NCBI RefSeq assembly: GCF_013449725.1
Contig: NZ_JACCFF010000003.1
Coordinates: 372,001 to 436,000, forward strand
DNA: 64,000 nt
Origin: Mycobacteroides sp. LB1
GTDB taxonomy: Bacteria > Actinomycetota > Actinomycetes > Mycobacteriales > Mycobacteriaceae
Reading direction: 5' to 3'
Both the position numbers and the translations under genes were made by a program. Of the stretch, positions 40,642-49,568 are shown piece by piece. Below the pieces are notes generated by a model, which was given only the letters and a program-made list of their open reading frames with translations, ran no database searches and was not told where the DNA came from. How positions within the stretch are numbered: position 1 is the stretch's first letter; the number at the start of each line of letters is the position of its first letter.

Positions 40642-41991
40642 ATGTCAGTATCCGAACAAGCGGTCGCACGTGTTGTTGGGGCCGATACCAAAGTTCCTCT
40701 GGCCCAAGGTGGCTGGATCAGGTACGCCAATTTCGACTATGCGGCGAGTGCGCCCGCGCTTTGTGATGTCGCGGACCGCATCACCGAGCTGCTGCCGTAT
40801 TACGCCAGCGTGCACCGCGGGGCCGGGTACGCCTCGCGGGTGTGCACGACCCTTTACGAGGGAGCTCGGGAAACGGTCGCGCGCTTCGTTGGAGCCGCAG
40901 CCGGTCACCATGTGATCTTCACCCGCAACACCACCGACTCGCTCAATCTGCTGGCTTCGGCGGTGCCGGGTGCGGCGGAGCCCGAAAGCCGGCGACATTC
41001 AGGGACGGAGCCCGAAAGCCGGCGACATCCAAAGGTGGTGGTGCTGGATATCGAGCACCACGCAAACCTGTTGACCTGGCAGCGATATGGCGCACGGGTG
41101 GTGCGGCATCGTGCCACCGTCGCGGACACCATTGCCGCGCTGGACGAGGAACTGGCGCGACGGCCCGCCGCATTGCTGGCTGTCACCGGCGCCTCCAATG
41201 TCACAGGTGAGGTATTGCCGCTGGCCGAACTTGCGGCCGTCGCCCACCGACATGGGGCCCGGATAGCGGTGGACGGGGCACAGTTGGTGCCGCACCGTCG
41301 AATCGATCTGGCGGCGACTGGAATCGACTATCTGGCCTTCTCCGGGCATAAACTGTACGCACCATTCGGTGCCGGAGTCCTTGTCGGGCAAGGTGACTGG
41401 CTCGACGCCGCGCAGCCCTATCTCGCCGGGGGCGGAGCCGTCCGCAATGTGGGCATTGACGGAGCCGACTGGCTCACCGGGCCGCAACGGCATGAGGCGG
41501 GCACCCCCAATGTGGTTGGTGTCGCCGCGGTGGCCGCGGCCTGCGAGGCGCTGGGCGCTCTTGGTGAGCTAAGCGATGTCGAGGATGTGCTCACTGCCCA
41601 ATTACGCGACGGCCTGGACGCGATCGAAGGCGTTGACACCCTGCGTATTTGGGCCGAAGGTCGTGAGGCCCTGGGTATCGTGTCGTTCACCGTCGTCGGA
41701 TACACGCCCTCGGTCGTCGCTGCCTACCTCTCGGCCGAGCACGGTATAGGCCTGCGTGACGGCAGGTTCTGCGCCCACCCGCTGTTGGCCAGGCTGGGCG
41801 CGCCGGGGGGAGCGGTGCGTGCCAGCATCGGATTGGGAACCACCGCAAGCGATATCACCCGGCTTCTCGAAGCCACCGACCAGCTGGTGCGCAACGGTCC
41901 CGCCCTGACCTATATCGAACACGATGGGCAGGTAGGTCCTGTCGACGATCCGCGCCCATGGCCGGATTTCTTAGGTCACCTGAGCCAATAA
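40642..41991 (+). CDS. Cysteine-desulfurase-like aminotransferase (class V)
   Basis: A 449-aa PLP enzyme from ATG 40642. DYAASAPALCDVADRI opens the fold, VIFTRNTTDSLNLLAS binds the cofactor phosphate, DGAQLVPHRRIDLAATGIDY then LAFSGHKLYAPFGAG holds the Schiff-base Lys (GHK), and GLRDGRFCAHPLLARLG has a Cys at the SufS-like position. It could release sulfur or act as a lyase. Control by a SAM-IV riboswitch ties it to sulfur or methionine supply. An in-frame 30-bp-period repeat lies in a surface loop. Confidence 0.85.
   Translation: MSVSEQAVARVVGADTKVPLAQGGWIRYANFDYAASAPALCDVADRITELLPYYASVHRGAGYASRVCTTLYEGARETVARFVGAAAGHHVIFTRNTTDSLNLLASAVPGAAEPESRRHSGTEPESRRHPKVVVLDIEHHANLLTWQRYGARVVRHRATVADTIAALDEELARRPAALLAVTGASNVTGEVLPLAELAAVAHRHGARIAVDGAQLVPHRRIDLAATGIDYLAFSGHKLYAPFGAGVLVGQGDWLDAAQPYLAGGGAVRNVGIDGADWLTGPQRHEAGTPNVVGVAAVAAACEALGALGELSDVEDVLTAQLRDGLDAIEGVDTLRIWAEGREALGIVSFTVVGYTPSVVAAYLSAEHGIGLRDGRFCAHPLLARLGAPGGAVRASIGLGTTASDITRLLEATDQLVRNGPALTYIEHDGQVGPVDDPRPWPDFLGHLSQ
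40977..41028 (+). repeat. Two 22-bp exact copies, 30-bp period, inside the class V aminotransferase
   Basis: GGAGCCCGAAAGCCGGCGAC followed by AT occurs at 40977 and at 41007. It encodes EPESRRH twice, before the VVVLDIEHHANLL strand. The phase is kept, so the loop gains 10 residues. Confidence 0.85.
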
Positions 41992-42063
41992 ATATATGTA
42001 ACTAGTAATACGTGGTACTTTCTGTTCGACGCTTAACCAGTCGGACGGACAAGGAAGTCGTAT

Positions 42064-43653
42064 ATGACTAGTGCACGTATGGGAAGTCGCGAGGTCAATG
42101 GTCGGGAACAGCTCGTTCCTGATCACGAGGTAGTCATCATCGGGGCCGGCTTCGGCGGTATCGGTGCGGGCGTCGAGCTGAACAAAAAGGGCATCGACGA
42201 CTACGTCATCCTGGAGAAGTGGGATGCGGCCGGTGGCACCTGGCACGCCAACAAGTACCCGGGCGTCGCAGTCGACATCCCGACCTTCATCTACAGCTTC
42301 TCCTATGACCAGAAGACCACCTGGTCGAAGTTCTTCACTCCCGGCGACGAGCTGGAAGAGTATGCGCAGGAGCTTGTCGACAAGCACGGATTGCGAGACA
42401 AGATTCGATTCAACACCAGGGTTGTGCGCCAGGCATTCGACGAGACATGCAATATGTGGCGCATCAGCCTGGAGGGCGATAGTGAGATCACTGCCCGACA
42501 CGTGATCGCTGCGACCGGTGGGCTTGAGCAGCCCAAACTTCCCGAGATCGACGGCCTCGACACCTACCAAGGTGTGCTGATGCACACCGCGTTGTGGGAC
42601 AAGGATGTTCAGCTCGCAGGCAAGCGGGTCGCCGTTATCGGAACCGGTGCGACCTCGTTGCAGTTGGTTCCGGAGATCGCCGAGGAGGTCAGCCATCTCA
42701 CGGTCTTCCAACGCACCCCGATTTACGTCGGACCCAAGCCCGATCTGAAGTACAACCGCTTTTGGCGTGCCCTCTTTGGATTCCCCGGTCTGGCCAAGGG
42801 CATCCGTCACGCCATCAATCTGAGTACCGCATACACGCCGGATGCGCTGTGGCGCCTCGACTCCAAGTATGTCGAATCCGCATCGATGTTCGTGGCCAAC
42901 AGGATTCGTGCGTGGATGCGTAGCCAGGTTGATGATCCGGTCACTCGGGAAAAGTTACTGCCGTACTACGGATTCGGCTGCAAACGGCCTTCCTTCTCCA
43001 ACACGTATCTCAAGACGTTCAACCGCCCCAACGTCGCCCTGGCCACTGAGCCGATTCAGCGAATCACCGAGAAGGGGCTGCTCACCGCGGATGGTGTAGA
43101 GCACGAAGTCGATGTGCTGATCTGCGCCACGGGATTTCACCTCTGGGAACACACGCCGGCCTTCCCCGTCTCGGGGCGTGGCGGGAAGGATCTTCAGGGA
43201 TTCTTCCAAGTGAATCGGTACCAGGCGTACCAGGGCGTTTCCATCCCCGACTATCCCAACCTCTACATGGTGACGGGACCGTACGGATATGTGTTCGGTC
43301 CGTACCACATGCTGATCGAGTCAACCACCGCGCACGCGGCGCGTGTGATCGCCGAGACCAAGAAGCGTGGGACGACCACTGCCGAGGTGAAGCAGGACGT
43401 GCACGACGCCTACTTCCACAAGATGCACGAGCGCAACAAGAATCACCTGTGGCTGTCACCGGCCTGCGCGACGTCGAACACCTACTACATCGACGATCAC
43501 GGCGACTCACCGTTCCGTCCCGGTGGCTTTGGCGAAATGTACTACCACAACAAGTATTTCCCTCTCGACAACTACCGATACAGCGCCGAGACTGCCGCTC
43601 CGGCAACGAAGTCCAGGTCGACGCGGAAGCGCAACAAGGAGGTAGTGGGATGA
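42064..43653 (+). CDS. Flavin-containing (Baeyer-Villiger-type) monooxygenase
   Basis: A 529-aa protein. FAD motif EVVIIGAGFGGIGAGVEL (residues 22-39), BVMO fingerprint TYQGVLMHTALWDKDV with Tyr in place of Phe, and NADPH motif VAVIGTGATSLQLVPEIA. Such enzymes turn ketones into esters, or oxidise S/N compounds, with NADPH and O2. AAGGA precedes ATG 42064. The next gene, an SDR, overlaps by ATGA; a pair of BVMO and SDR fits oxidation of an alcohol to ketone and then ester. Confidence 0.9.
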   Translation: MTSARMGSREVNGREQLVPDHEVVIIGAGFGGIGAGVELNKKGIDDYVILEKWDAAGGTWHANKYPGVAVDIPTFIYSFSYDQKTTWSKFFTPGDELEEYAQELVDKHGLRDKIRFNTRVVRQAFDETCNMWRISLEGDSEITARHVIAATGGLEQPKLPEIDGLDTYQGVLMHTALWDKDVQLAGKRVAVIGTGATSLQLVPEIAEEVSHLTVFQRTPIYVGPKPDLKYNRFWRALFGFPGLAKGIRHAINLSTAYTPDALWRLDSKYVESASMFVANRIRAWMRSQVDDPVTREKLLPYYGFGCKRPSFSNTYLKTFNRPNVALATEPIQRITEKGLLTADGVEHEVDVLICATGFHLWEHTPAFPVSGRGGKDLQGFFQVNRYQAYQGVSIPDYPNLYMVTGPYGYVFGPYHMLIESTTAHAARVIAETKKRGTTTAEVKQDVHDAYFHKMHERNKNHLWLSPACATSNTYYIDDHGDSPFRPGGFGEMYYHNKYFPLDNYRYSAETAAPATKSRSTRKRNKEVVG

Positions 43654-44618
43654 GGCTGATTCCCGGCCGTAAGCCTGAACTCGTCGTGGTGACCGGTGCC
43701 GGCAGCGGTATCGGGCGGGCCATCGCGATCCAATTCGCCAAGGGTGGTGCGGAGGTGGTCGCCTCCGATCTGGATCTGTCCACCGCTCAGGAGACTGCGG
43801 AGATCATCCACAAGAAGGGGTATCGGGCCGTCGGCTTCCAGCTCGATGTCACTGATCCGGCAGCCTGGGAACGCTTCGCCGATCAGGTCCGGGCGGAATA
43901 CGGTGTCGCCGACGTGCTGGTGAACAACGCGGGCATCTTGGTCGGTGGGCGCTTCTTCGACCTCGAGCAGCAACACTGGGAAAAGCAGTTCCAGGTCAAC
44001 GTGTTTGGCGTCGCGTACGGCGGCAAGGTCTTTGGCAAGCAGATGGCAGAGCGTGGGCGCGGCGGGCAGATCGTCAATATCGCATCGGCGGGAGCTATCA
44101 CCCCGACGCCGGTGTTCCCGGCGTACTCGGCCTCCAAGGCCGCGGTGAAGATGCTGAGCGAGTGTATGCGGATGGAATTGGGGCCCAAGGGAATCGGTGT
44201 ATCGGCGGTATGTCCGGGGTTCATCAACACCAACATCGGCGTGAACGCAACCGTTGCCGGTTTGGATGTCAGTGACGACATGCGCGAGCGCGCCAACAAC
44301 ATCATGCGGACCATCCAGTCCTCTGCCCCGATGCGCGTGCTGGACAACCTGATCGGCCCACCACAGGTGGCCCGAGCGACAGTCCGAGCCGCCCGCTACA
44401 ACTTCGCGGTGGCCCCGGTCCGCCCGGAAGCCTGGTTGGGCTACTTCCTCAGTAGGCTCCTCCCCGGCCTCAATCGGCATTTCATGTATCCGATTCCGTA
44501 CTGGCTTGGATTGGATATCGACACGCTCATGCCCAGGGTGCAACGCCTCGTCGACAATCTGACCGAGCGCGCCTCGGCGCCCGCTCAGCAGCAGCCCGTC
44601 GAGCAGGTGAAGCCTTAG
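43650..44618 (+). CDS. Short-chain dehydrogenase/reductase, partner of the monooxygenase
   Basis: A 322-aa SDR from ATG 43650. NAD(P) motif VVTGAGSGIGRAIAIQFA, NNAGI, and active site S-x12-Y-S-A-S-K (NIASAGAITPTPVFPAYSAS then K). SDRs of this length carry a C-terminal extension; here RPEAWLGYFLSRLLPGLNRH, hydrophobic, perhaps membrane-associated. Operonic with the upstream BVMO. Confidence 0.9.
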   Translation: MRLIPGRKPELVVVTGAGSGIGRAIAIQFAKGGAEVVASDLDLSTAQETAEIIHKKGYRAVGFQLDVTDPAAWERFADQVRAEYGVADVLVNNAGILVGGRFFDLEQQHWEKQFQVNVFGVAYGGKVFGKQMAERGRGGQIVNIASAGAITPTPVFPAYSASKAAVKMLSECMRMELGPKGIGVSAVCPGFINTNIGVNATVAGLDVSDDMRERANNIMRTIQSSAPMRVLDNLIGPPQVARATVRAARYNFAVAPVRPEAWLGYFLSRLLPGLNRHFMYPIPYWLGLDIDTLMPRVQRLVDNLTERASAPAQQQPVEQVKP

Positions 44619-44626
44619 TCCGATCC

Positions 44627-44654
44627 ATTCACCGGGAATTGAACCCTGGTGAAT
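44627..44654 (+). terminator. Hairpin after the BVMO-SDR operon
   Basis: ATTCACCGGG (44627-44636) pairs with CCCTGGTGAAT (44644-44654) with one bulged base. No T tract. It lies 9 bp after the SDR stop and is probably a terminator, though a regulator site is possible. Confidence 0.45.
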
Positions 44655-44681
44655 GGGCCGGTCGCCGGTACAGTCGGATCT

Positions 44682-45101
44682 GTGGCGGCACAGGCTCAAG
44701 CGTTTCGTGTGTTCACCGAGGATGCTGCCGGATGGCATGAGCTGACCGGTGGTGTCGGCAGCACCGAGCGTGTCAACGCGCCCGACCTCAAGCATGCGCA
44801 GCGGACCAGGCGTTCATTGCGTACCTCGCGGCAGGACTCACCCGCAGCCATCCTGGATGTCTACGTGCATATCGAGTCCGACTCACGATCGGCGCGTAAG
44901 CATTTCGCGGGCCTGAGAGTTCCGACCGCGGTCTCCTATGCAGGCACCCCCGAAGGGCTGGCCGGTTTGATCGCCGATATCTACCTGGCTGGCGTGGCCG
45001 ACGGGGTGACGCTGATTCCCGCGTCGCCGACGACGGATATCAGTTGTGCGGCACACCGGGTGCTGGCATTGCTGCCGCAGCGGGTGCCGCTGGCGGCCTG
45101 A
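44682..45101 (+). CDS. Hypothetical protein, LLM-flavoenzyme-like C-terminus
   Basis: A 139-aa product from GTG 44682 (GTG 44649 lies in the hairpin and is less likely). Hydrophilic N-half, then SARKHFAGLRVPTAVSYAGT and IADIYLAGVADGVTLIPASP, which resemble the end of luciferase-like monooxygenases (the A-D-G-x-x-L-x-P turn). Too short for an active enzyme of that family, so either a decayed copy or an unrelated small protein. Function unknown. Confidence 0.5.
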   Translation: MAAQAQAFRVFTEDAAGWHELTGGVGSTERVNAPDLKHAQRTRRSLRTSRQDSPAAILDVYVHIESDSRSARKHFAGLRVPTAVSYAGTPEGLAGLIADIYLAGVADGVTLIPASPTTDISCAAHRVLALLPQRVPLAA

Positions 45102-45116
45102 CCGTGGGCCCTGTGA

Positions 45117-45638
45117 TCACCAGTTGTCGTAGCCACCCTCGGGGCCAAGCATGCGCTCCAGTCGGGTGCGATTGATCTTTGCGAGCTCGTTGCGGGTCAC
45201 CTTGCGTTCGGTGTCCACGTCGTGGTGCATCCGGTCGGAGATGGCTCGCAGCACCGAGGCGCCGTTCTGTCCGCACAAGTGCATGACGAAGCGATGGCCG
45301 AAGTGGTGCTCGTATCGATGGGCGGCGGCCCGCAGCGCGGCCATCATCCCCGGAGTTTCGTCGCGGATCGCGCACTGCTCCGCATGCGAGCGCGCACTTC
45401 CTGGGCGTTTGCCCAGTGGGGGATAGGCGATCAGCACCTCGTCCAGCGACTCCTCCGACAACGCGAACAGCTCGTTATCGGCGCACCGGAACAAGAGGTC
45501 GTGATCGGCGAACGGCCGTGCCGCGGCGATTTTCCGTGCCCAAGTCACGCTGCCACCACACTCGTACAGCGCGTGAACCGCCTTTGTCTCGGGCATCTGG
45601 TTGAAGATCTCGCGGCCGATGCCCTGATGCATCAACAT
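45117..45638 (-). CDS. OHCU decarboxylase-like protein (purine catabolism)
   Basis: A 173-aa helical protein from ATG 45638 (45632 possible). RSHAEQCAI after a K-R-P loop is in place of the H-P-x-I-G-x...S-x-x-E-Q site; AAHRYEHHFGHRFVMHLCGQ then ERKVTRNELAKINRTRLERM are the usual C-terminal helices of 2-oxo-4-hydroxy-4-carboxy-5-ureidoimidazoline decarboxylase, third step from urate to allantoin. No other urate genes lie nearby. The catalytic His of the first motif is not obvious, so activity is uncertain. Confidence 0.7.
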   Translation of the reverse strand: MLMHQGIGREIFNQMPETKAVHALYECGGSVTWARKIAAARPFADHDLLFRCADNELFALSEESLDEVLIAYPPLGKRPGSARSHAEQCAIRDETPGMMAALRAAAHRYEHHFGHRFVMHLCGQNGASVLRAISDRMHHDVDTERKVTRNELAKINRTRLERMLGPEGGYDNW

Positions 45639-45766
45639 AGGACCATGATTCGGGCCGTCGCCGCTGTTCGCTAGAGGGGGACCGCCAATTTTGCAGGAGC
45701 TTAACGCGACGTAACATTGCCGCCGGGCCTGAAGGGTTGGCCCGGCGGGGAAGGAGTGGGGGGACA

Positions 45767-46453
45767 GTGACGGATCCGTACTGGCAGCAGTATCCGCAGG
45801 AGCCATGGCCCGGCTCCGAGCCGGTTCCCTATCCCGAGGATCCGAAGCCCCCGAAATGGCCGTGGATAGTCGCCGGCGTCAGTGTGCTGGCGGTGCTGGC
45901 GATAGCCCTTACCTCGATCTTGGTCATCACCCGCCGAACCGAGATGGCTGCCCCGACGACGGTCACGGTCACTCCGTCGACGACGTGGACCGGGCCCAAT
46001 GACTTCCCGATGCCGTCGATAACGACGACGGAGCCACCCCCGCCCTCGCCACCCCCGCCAAACCCCAGCACCGGTGTCGAGACCACCCCGACAACCACCG
46101 AGGCACCCCCCGTTCCCACCACCACCGAGGCGCCGAAGCCGGTGCCCACCACCGGCCAAGGCCCCGGCGGGTCGGGCACCGGAGGCAAGAGCGTCACCTA
46201 TAGCGCGTGGGGCTCGGGCATCGATCCCGGTCCCGTACATTTTCCCTTGAGGGTCAGCTATTGGACCGGCGCCGAGACGGTCGTCATGGACGGCGCCACA
46301 CTCCCGTGGGGAGTCTCGTTGACCATCACCAACTTCGCGGCTTCGCCGCGGATGTACGTGAACAATGGTGAGGCCAGTTGCTCGATCACCATCGACGGTG
46401 TGGTGGTGGCCAGCAACAGCGGGCCGATGGGCGCCGTATGTATTGCGCCCTGA
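45767..46453 (+). CDS. MmpS-like secreted/anchored protein
   Basis: A 228-aa protein. GTG 45767 after a GGAAGGAG region. Short acidic-aromatic N-terminus, one transmembrane helix (about 31-54, KWPWIVAGVSVLAVLAIALT), a 90-residue Thr/Pro linker, then a compact domain (about 145-228, VTYSAWGSGIDPGPVHFPLR and ASCSITIDGVVVASNSGPMG) with two Cys as in MmpS proteins. MmpS proteins help MmpL lipid transporters; no mmpL gene is adjacent, so it is a stand-alone member. Confidence 0.75.
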   Translation: MTDPYWQQYPQEPWPGSEPVPYPEDPKPPKWPWIVAGVSVLAVLAIALTSILVITRRTEMAAPTTVTVTPSTTWTGPNDFPMPSITTTEPPPPSPPPPNPSTGVETTPTTTEAPPVPTTTEAPKPVPTTGQGPGGSGTGGKSVTYSAWGSGIDPGPVHFPLRVSYWTGAETVVMDGATLPWGVSLTITNFAASPRMYVNNGEASCSITIDGVVVASNSGPMGAVCIAP

Positions 46454-46459
46454 CCGTGG

Positions 46460-46948
46460 TCAGTGCCCCTGAGTCTTGAGGCGCTCGAACGATGCCAGCA
46501 CCTCGGCCTCGGCCTCGGCGCGGCCCACCCAGTCGGCGGCCTCGACGAACTTGCCGGGCTCGAGATCCTTGTAGTGCACGAAGAAGTGCTTAATGGAATC
46601 CAGCTCGAAGCTCGACACGTCGCCGAGGTCCTGGATGTGGTCCCAGCGCGGGTCTCCGGCGGGTACACACAGCACCTTGTCGTCACCGCCGCCGTCGTCG
46701 ACCATCTTGAACATGGCGACGGGGCGCGCCTCGACGATCACACCCGGGAAGAGGGGCTCGGGTAACAGCACCAAGGCGTCCAGCGGATCGCCGTCCTCGC
46801 CGAGTGTGTTCTCGATGAACCCGTAGTCGGCGGGGTAGGCCATCGGCGTGTAGAGGTAGCGGTCCAGGCGCACTCGGCCGGTCTCGTGATCGACCTCGTA
46901 CTTGTTGCGCTGGCCCTTGGGGATCTCGATGGTGACGTCGAACTCCAC
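46460..46948 (-). CDS. ppa: Inorganic pyrophosphatase
   Basis: A 162-aa family I enzyme. [40 protein letters not shown] with the metal-binding Asp triad (D-G-D-P-L-D), and [20 protein letters not shown]. It hydrolyses pyrophosphate from biosynthetic reactions. Divergent from dacB as in Rv3628/Rv3627c. Confidence 0.95.
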   Translation of the reverse strand: MEFDVTIEIPKGQRNKYEVDHETGRVRLDRYLYTPMAYPADYGFIENTLGEDGDPLDALVLLPEPLFPGVIVEARPVAMFKMVDDGGGDDKVLCVPAGDPRWDHIQDLGDVSSFELDSIKHFFVHYKDLEPGKFVEAADWVGRAEAEAEVLASFERLKTQGH

Positions 46949-47043
46949 ACCCGCTCCTTATCTGATGCTCTTCGCGCACGCGGCTCATCGCCGATACGCC
47001 TGTGCCAGTAGGCGGGCACCAGGATAGCGATACCCTGCACAGC

Positions 47044-48498
47044 ATGGTCACGCCCAGGGCTTCTGATGAGGCCCCCACAAGTGGGAGGGACCCCCAGCGT
47101 GCGCGAAGGGGCGCGGCCTGGGATCCGCGTCGTTGGCGCCGCTCTACCCACATCCTGCTTGCCATCGCGGTCGTGCTGGCGGTTGCCGCGTTGGTTCTCC
47201 TGGCGTCGCTGACCACGGGGGCCTCATCTTCTCGGCAATCGCAGTTGGCCGAATCGCAGCCGGCGCTGGTCACCCCCAAACCCGTCGTGGTGCCGGTTTC
47301 CGACAGTGCTCCCATTCCGACGGCGGAGGGACTGGTGCAGGCCCTGGATAAGGCACTGGCTGATCCGGCCCTGGCCATGTTCACCGGCCGGGTCACCGAC
47401 GCCTTGACCGGCCGGGAACTGTGGCAGCAGGGTTCCACGGTGCCGATGGTGCCGGCGTCCACGAACAAGGTATTGACCGCGGCGGCGTCACTGCTCACCC
47501 TTGATCGGGATGCCAAGCTCACTACCTCGGTGGTTGCCGATACCGCGGGACAGCGGGGACTGGTGACTCTGGTCGGCGGCGGAGATCCGATCCTCAGTGC
47601 GGCGCCGCCGGGTACTGACACCTGGTACCGGGACGCCGCGCGCATCAGCGATCTGGCCGACCAGGTGCGTAAGTCGGGGGTCACCGTCACGTCGATCACG
47701 GTGGATATCAGTCGGTTCGGTGGCCCCGCGATGGCGCAGGGGTGGGATCCGGCCGATATCGACGGCGGCGATGTGGCGCCCATCCAGGCCGTGATGGTCG
47801 ATGCCGGACGTACGCAGCCGACCGACTACGACTCTCGTCGTTCCACCACACCGGCACTTGATGCGGGCCGTGCGCTTGCCACGGCGCTTGGCGTGGACCC
47901 CGACCTGGTGCGGTTGGATGCGGCCCCGCCGGCGGCGAAAACCATTGCGTCGGTTCAGTCGGCGCCGCTTATGGAGCGGCTACGCGAGATGATGAACGCA
48001 TCCGACAACGTCATGGCGGAGACCATCGGCCGCGAGGTGGCGCTGGCGTCCCGCCGTCCACAATCCTTCACCGGCACCGTCGATGCGGTCACGACCCAAC
48101 TACGTAGCGCGGGAATCGATCTCACTGGTTTGACGCTTCGCGATTCGAGCGGGCTCTCGGCGGAGGATCGGGTGACCGCGCGCACCCTCGACGATGTCAT
48201 CAATGCGGCGGCCGGCCCCGACCACCCCAAGCTTCGGCCGTTGTTGGATGTGCTGCCTATCGCCGGTGGCAGCGGCACGCTCTCGGAAAGATTTGTTATC
48301 CAGAACCAAGATGCGGCCGGGTGGCTACGTGCCAAGACCGGCTCGCTTACCGGGGTGAACACGTTGGCCGGTGTGGTCACCGATGAGAGCGGCCGGGTGT
48401 TGACCTTCGCGTTGATGCAGAACCAAGCCACTGCCCCGACGGCACGCAATGCGGTGGATAGCACCGCGGCGGTGCTGCGATCATGCGGATGTAGCTGA
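47044..48498 (+). CDS. dacB: D-alanyl-D-alanine carboxypeptidase / endopeptidase (PBP4 type)
   Basis: A 484-aa S13 peptidase from ATG 47044. One N-terminal transmembrane anchor (ILLAIAVVLAVAALVLLASL). S-x-x-K in VPASTNKVLTAAASLL, S-x-N in NASDNVMAETIGRE, K-T-G in WLRAKTGSLTGVNTLAG: the full penicillin-binding triad. It trims peptidoglycan peptides outside the membrane. The stop touches the next start (TGATG). Confidence 0.93.
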   Translation: MVTPRASDEAPTSGRDPQRARRGAAWDPRRWRRSTHILLAIAVVLAVAALVLLASLTTGASSSRQSQLAESQPALVTPKPVVVPVSDSAPIPTAEGLVQALDKALADPALAMFTGRVTDALTGRELWQQGSTVPMVPASTNKVLTAAASLLTLDRDAKLTTSVVADTAGQRGLVTLVGGGDPILSAAPPGTDTWYRDAARISDLADQVRKSGVTVTSITVDISRFGGPAMAQGWDPADIDGGDVAPIQAVMVDAGRTQPTDYDSRRSTTPALDAGRALATALGVDPDLVRLDAAPPAAKTIASVQSAPLMERLREMMNASDNVMAETIGREVALASRRPQSFTGTVDAVTTQLRSAGIDLTGLTLRDSSGLSAEDRVTARTLDDVINAAAGPDHPKLRPLLDVLPIAGGSGTLSERFVIQNQDAAGWLRAKTGSLTGVNTLAGVVTDESGRVLTFALMQNQATAPTARNAVDSTAAVLRSCGCS

Positions 48499-49568
48499 TG
48501 GCCGAGTCGGGCCAGGTCGCGCAGGGCGGAGTTGAAACCGGGCGTCCTGAGTTGACGGTTGGCCGCATGGTCAACTGGGAGTTCGCCGCCACCGTGGGCG
48601 CCAAGTTGGCGCGACCCGCACCACCCACCACCGAGTACACCCGCGAGCAGGCCATCGCCGAGTTGTCGGACGCGGCACGGCGCGCGGAGACTCCGGTGCG
48701 TGAGCTCACCGGTCTGGCGGACGGGTTGGCGGTGCCCGAAGCGCGGATTATTGACCGGCCTCGGTGGATTGCGGCCGCTGCGGAGTCAATGCGCCTAATG
48801 GCCGGCGGTGAAGGCGGAGACACAGGGTTTTTGTCGGGACGTATCGCCGGCGCGCAGACCGGTGCAGTGCTGGCATTCGTTTCGTCGGGCATTCTCGGGC
48901 AGTACGACCCGTTCACCACCGATGGGGCAGGTGCGTTACTGCTGGTCTACCCGAATATCATCGCAGTGGAACGTCAACTTCGAGTGCTGCCAAGCGATTT
49001 CCGCATGTGGGTATGCCTGCACGAGGTGACGCACCGTGTGCAGTTCTCGGCTAACCCGTGGCTTGCCGGCTATATGTCGGGCACCTTGGCGACATTGGCA
49101 AACGAGCAAGAGGAAGATGTGGCCGGCATGCTTGGCAGGCTGGCCGGGTTTGTACGTTCTCCAAAGAGTCAGGGCGAGAACGGGATCGTCGATCTGTTGC
49201 GCGCCATGCAATCCGAACGTGGCAGGGACGCCCTCGATCGTCTGCTGGTTTTGGGAACACTGCTCGAAGGGCATGCCGACCACGTCATGGACGCGGTAGG
49301 CCCGGCGGTCGTCCCTTCGGTGTCATCCATCAGGTCCCGTTTCGAGGCGCGGCGTTCGCGGAAACAGCCACCGCTGCAGCGGATCATCCGTGCGCTCATC
49401 GGCATGGATGCCAAGATGCGCCAGTACACCCGCGGCAAGAGATTCGTCGACCATGTGGTGGGGAAGGTGGGCATGGAGCGCTTCAACACCGTCTGGCGAG
49501 ATTCCGAGACTTTGCCCAGACCCGCCGAGATCGAGAACCCGGACCAATGGATAACCCGAGTTCTTTAG
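48498..49568 (+). CDS. Zinc-dependent metalloprotease of the Rv3626c family (zincin_2)
   Basis: A 356-aa protein. H-E-V-T-H in RMWVCLHEVTHRVQFSANPW is the zinc motif, LEGHADHVMDAVGP gives the extra ligand. NWEFAATVGAKLARPAPPTT at the start and RQYTRGKRFVDHVVGKVGME-like end are family blocks. The family (TIGR03624/DUF2342) is found in all mycobacteria between dacB and tilS, role unknown. The end overlaps tilS by 22 bp. Confidence 0.88.
   Translation: MAESGQVAQGGVETGRPELTVGRMVNWEFAATVGAKLARPAPPTTEYTREQAIAELSDAARRAETPVRELTGLADGLAVPEARIIDRPRWIAAAAESMRLMAGGEGGDTGFLSGRIAGAQTGAVLAFVSSGILGQYDPFTTDGAGALLLVYPNIIAVERQLRVLPSDFRMWVCLHEVTHRVQFSANPWLAGYMSGTLATLANEQEEDVAGMLGRLAGFVRSPKSQGENGIVDLLRAMQSERGRDALDRLLVLGTLLEGHADHVMDAVGPAVVPSVSSIRSRFEARRSRKQPPLQRIIRALIGMDAKMRQYTRGKRFVDHVVGKVGMERFNTVWRDSETLPRPAEIENPDQWITRVL

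Noticed and set aside
42000..42063. Palindromic operator around ACTAGT upstream of the BVMO gene
   Set aside because: Only the central 6 bp is symmetrical; flanks do not match well enough to propose a site.
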